Source: an uncultured Bacilli bacterium
Lineage (GTDB): Bacteria > Bacillota_I > Bacilli_A > RF39 > UBA660
Direction of reading: 5' to 3'
Assembly: GCA_947586295.1 (NCBI GenBank)
Contig: CANPXQ010000034.1
Span: 1-8,410 of the forward strand
Length of the DNA: 8,410 bases
This document shows positions 6,634-8,410 of this stretch, piece by piece. Within the stretch, counting starts at the first letter, position 1; the number at the start of each line of letters is the position of its first letter. The notes under the pieces were generated by a model that saw only the letters and a program-made list of their open reading frames with translations, was not told the DNA's origin and ran no database searches. The position numbers and the translations under genes are program-made.

Positions 6634-7435
6634 AATTGGTAATTAATTTCGGGATCTATTAAATCTAAAAATTCAGAATAAAAATAATTATCTCGTGGTG
6701 TAAAAATTGTAGACATTGCCTTAATTACTTCTTTAGCTAAACCTTTTTTAGTGAAATAATCTAAAATAGAATCTAATTTACTTGGGGTAAAAGAAGATAT
6801 TTTTGTACTTAATAAAGAATTTATTAACATATAAATAAAACAAGCATACATAGTATTATGATTTGGCGTGGCCATTAAATATTTTATATTATATTTTTCT
6901 TCATAAGGTAGATAACTTAATATATTATTATTAATATTTAGCGTTGGTTGAACAAAACCACCGCGATTATAGGCACTATCTAAGTCTATGGCTAAAACTT
7001 GTTCTTTTTCCATATCCCAAATAAAGTTCCCTTCATGAATATCATTTAAAATAATAAGCGAGTTATCTTGATCAAAGAATTTAATAATATTTAATACTTC
7101 CTTTAATAGTTTTAATTTAAAAGCTAGAGGTTCTTCACTATTATGTAATATTTTTTTAAGATTTATACTATGCGGTATATATTTTAAAGTGTGTCCCCGA
7201 AATTGACCATCTAAAATTACTTTTTTTCTGGAATTACTAGGGCTTTATTTTTCACAAAAACATCTGCATTTAAAGCCGTAATGACCTCTTCTTTAGCATA
7301 AACTAACTCAATCCAAAGACTGGAATTATATATTTTTAATAAGGTAGCATTATCTAAAAAATATAATTTTGATTCCCCACCAGCCCAAAAAGTTAAATTT
7401 TCTAAATCGCTCGAATTTATATTGATATATTCCAT
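6621..7435 (-). CDS. kinase-fold phosphotransferase-like protein, interrupted by a -1 frameshift
   Basis: Two frames (7435-7217 and 7223-6621) together make one 271-residue protein if one base is re-read or added in the A7 run at 7221-7227. Numbering is for the joined form. The motifs follow the APH / choline-kinase / small kinase fold in the right order: a glycine loop at WAGGESKLYFL (about 17-27), the N-lobe lysine K34 in TLLKIYN, a catalytic loop LNDIHEGNF (likely D132 and N137, compare H-G-D-L-H-x-G-N in APH enzymes), and the metal-binding AIDLDSAY (D151). The C-terminal 110 residues are helical. The substrate is unknown. The ATG at 7435 has GGGGG 5 bases upstream; a TTG at 7453 is a less likely start. 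The ATG at 7013 would begin after the catalytic loop and is not a real start. It follows the LCP-PASTA gene but is separated from it by a terminator. Confidence 0.75.
7217..7231 (-). other. frameshift site with A-AAA-AAG slippery heptamer followed by TAA
   Basis: In the upstream frame the minus strand reads CCA GAA AAA AAG TAA. The heptamer A-AAA-AAG (7220-7226) is phased exactly as in dnaX-type -1 ribosomal frameshift sites, and a -1 slip continues as K-K-V-I-L-D-G into the catalytic half of the kinase-like protein. No clear upstream Shine-Dalgarno-like stimulator or strong downstream stem-loop is visible. Confidence 0.7.
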
Positions 7436-7458
7436 ACATACCCCCAAAAACAATCATT

Positions 7459-7486
7459 ATTATAATTACAAAAACCAAAAAAGCAA
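7459..7486 (-). promoter_or_regulatory. possible promoter of the kinase-like gene
   Basis: On the minus strand a perfect TATAAT (7459-7464) lies 23 bases before the ATG at 7435. A weak -35, TTGCTT (7481-7486), stands 16 bases upstream within the terminator stem of the preceding gene. The -10 is good and the -35 poor. Confidence 0.4.
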
Positions 7487-7509
7487 CTTTAAAATAAGTT
7501 AAAGTTACT
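7475..7509 (-). terminator. Rho-independent terminator of the LCP-PASTA gene
   Basis: AGTAACTTTAA and TTAAAGTTGCT (7499-7509 and 7482-7492) form an 11-bp stem with one G-U pair and a 6-base loop, followed by a run of six Ts. The stem overlaps the last codons and the TAA stop at 7489-7491. Confidence 0.75.
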
Positions 7510-8410
7510 TAAATCGGTATCATCTTCTTTTGGCTTTTCTTCTTTTTCGGCATCTGTTTTTTCATTGTCTTTATTATTAGTAGAAGAATTACTTGGGGTA
7601 TTATTAGATATATATATAGTTAATTCTGTTACATTATTTAATAAAGTACCAATTTGAACACTTTGATCAGCGATTAAACCAACTGCTACATCCGCATTGT
7701 GGTGAGCATCATTTCCACTAACATATTCTTTAGTTAAAATTATATTATGCGTATTACAAAATTCTTCTGCTTTAGATACACTTGAGCCAATTAAATTAGG
7801 CATAAGTTCTAAAGATTTTACATTTTTCTTTCCTTTACCTATAACGGGAATACTATATTCTTCATTAATATTGAATGTAAAATCTTTTACATCGACAGTT
7901 GTACTACCTTCTAAAATTCTTTTTAAATTATTTTTTATATCATCTAAACTATCAACATAATAACCTTGGGCTGAAGTATAAGTACCCGAATTAGGTAAAT
8001 AAACTGGTAAACTATAAGTTTCCAAAGTAGCTTTATTAATATTTATAAATTCTTCGCCATTTAAAGCATTCAAAACCATTTCTTTGACAACATTATAACC
8101 AGATAATATTTTATCCGTACTCATATTAGTGGATATATTTTTACTAATAGCATCAATTATTTTTTTAAAATCTGCAAAGGTTGAAAAATTAAGTAATTTA
8201 CGTGCAATAGCTTCTACTACTTGTTGTTGATGCCGAATTCTGTCTAAATCTCCCCCAATATATAAATGTCTATTTCGCGAATAAGCCAAAGCTTCTTCCC
8301 CATTTAAAGTTTGTAATCCTGGCGAAAGACATATTAAATGGTCTCCAAATTGCCGATCGGAATTTTGTTCACACATTTGGCCATTATATTGACTACCATT
8401 ATAACTTGGT
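7489..8410 (-). CDS. LytR-CpsA-Psr (LCP) family protein with C-terminal PASTA domain (5' end outside window)
   Basis: The open frame enters at the window edge and gives 306 residues of the C-terminal part; the ATG at 8376 is internal. LCP enzymes move teichoic acids or other polymers from lipid carriers to peptidoglycan outside the membrane. The conserved end of the LCP domain is plain: LQTLNGEEALAYSRNRH, then GGDLDRIRHQQQVVEAIARK, with the two arginine-bearing motifs that bind the pyrophosphate lipid. A helical region follows, typical of the family. Near the C-terminus, from MPNLIGSSVSKAEEF to the strand LTIYISN (about 65 residues), is a PASTA domain like those on PrkC-type kinases and class A or B penicillin-binding proteins, which contact peptidoglycan. 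The last 35 residues are a disordered acidic and Ser/Asn-rich tail. The N-terminal membrane anchor and the catalytic aspartates lie outside the window. It is upstream of the kinase-like gene, with a terminator between. Confidence 0.88.
   Translation of the reverse strand, partial: PSYNGSQYNGQMCEQNSDRQFGDHLICLSPGLQTLNGEEALAYSRNRHLYIGGDLDRIRHQQQVVEAIARKLLNFSTFADFKKIIDAISKNISTNMSTDKILSGYNVVKEMVLNALNGEEFININKATLETYSLPVYLPNSGTYTSAQGYYVDSLDDIKNNLKRILEGSTTVDVKDFTFNINEEYSIPVIGKGKKNVKSLELMPNLIGSSVSKAEEFCNTHNIILTKEYVSGNDAHHNADVAVGLIADQSVQIGTLLNNVTELTIYISNNTPSNSSTNNKDNEKTDAEKEEKPKEDDTDLSNFNLF

Noticed and set aside
6621..7013. Separate 130-residue gene starting at the ATG at 7013
   Set aside because: The same frame is open far upstream and holds the catalytic loop just before this ATG; it is the C-terminal part of the frameshifted kinase-like gene.
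7217..7453. Independent 78-residue gene with a TTG start at 7453
   Set aside because: It encodes only the N-lobe of a kinase fold, and its sequence continues in the -1 frame; the ATG at 7435 after GGGGG is the better start.
1..8410. Mycoplasma-type code with TGA as tryptophan
   Set aside because: Tryptophan codons seen are TGG and no gene needs TGA read-through; all complete genes stop at TAA.

Overview
The window is strongly A+T-rich and reads like a low-GC Firmicute, most likely an uncultured gut Bacilli lineage of the RF39 / 'Mollicutes-like' type. This placement is an inference from composition, gene style and protein families, since no marker gene is present. Tryptophan is read from TGG, every complete gene ends in TAA, and no in-frame TGA is needed, so the standard bacterial code fits. 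The organism clearly has a cell wall: the window carries an LCP-family wall-polymer ligase and a secreted glucosaminidase. It is therefore not a wall-less mollicute.

All genes but one lie on the minus strand. Read from the right edge in transcription order they are as follows. First is the C-terminal part of an LytR-CpsA-Psr (LCP) protein with a PASTA domain (8410 to 7489, 5' end outside the window), closed by a good intrinsic terminator. Next is a kinase-fold phosphotransferase-like gene (7435 to 6621), interrupted by a one-base frameshift at a poly-A heptamer. It converges with a small plus-strand gene for a lysine-rich single-span membrane protein (6223 to 6609), and the two share a bidirectional-looking hairpin. 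A 150-bp divergent spacer (6073 to 6222) holds promoters facing both ways. Then comes a two-gene surface module: a secreted SH3 / GH73-type glucosaminidase ending in a type I dockerin (6072 to 4352), followed 17 bp later by a membrane-anchored cohesin protein (4334 to 2991). A possible new promoter follows, and then a tightly packed set: an unrecognised 302-residue protein (2936 to 2028), a 120-residue single-span pseudopilin-like protein (2035 to 1673), and a large DUF2779 nuclease-like protein (1670 to 1, 3' end outside the window).

The main biological idea is that adjacent genes supply both halves of a cohesin-dockerin pair. The hydrolase carries the dockerin and the membrane protein carries the cohesin. 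This suggests a non-cellulosomal system that holds a wall-cleaving autolysin at the cell surface. The LCP-PASTA gene and the kinase-like gene further upstream fit the same envelope theme, but nothing in the sequence proves that they work together.

A second theme is that two genes, the dockerin hydrolase and the kinase-like protein, are each broken by what looks like one missing A in a homopolymer. In both cases one extra A restores an excellent protein. The cause could be consensus sequencing error, phase variation or, for the kinase, ribosomal frameshifting. The sequence alone cannot decide.
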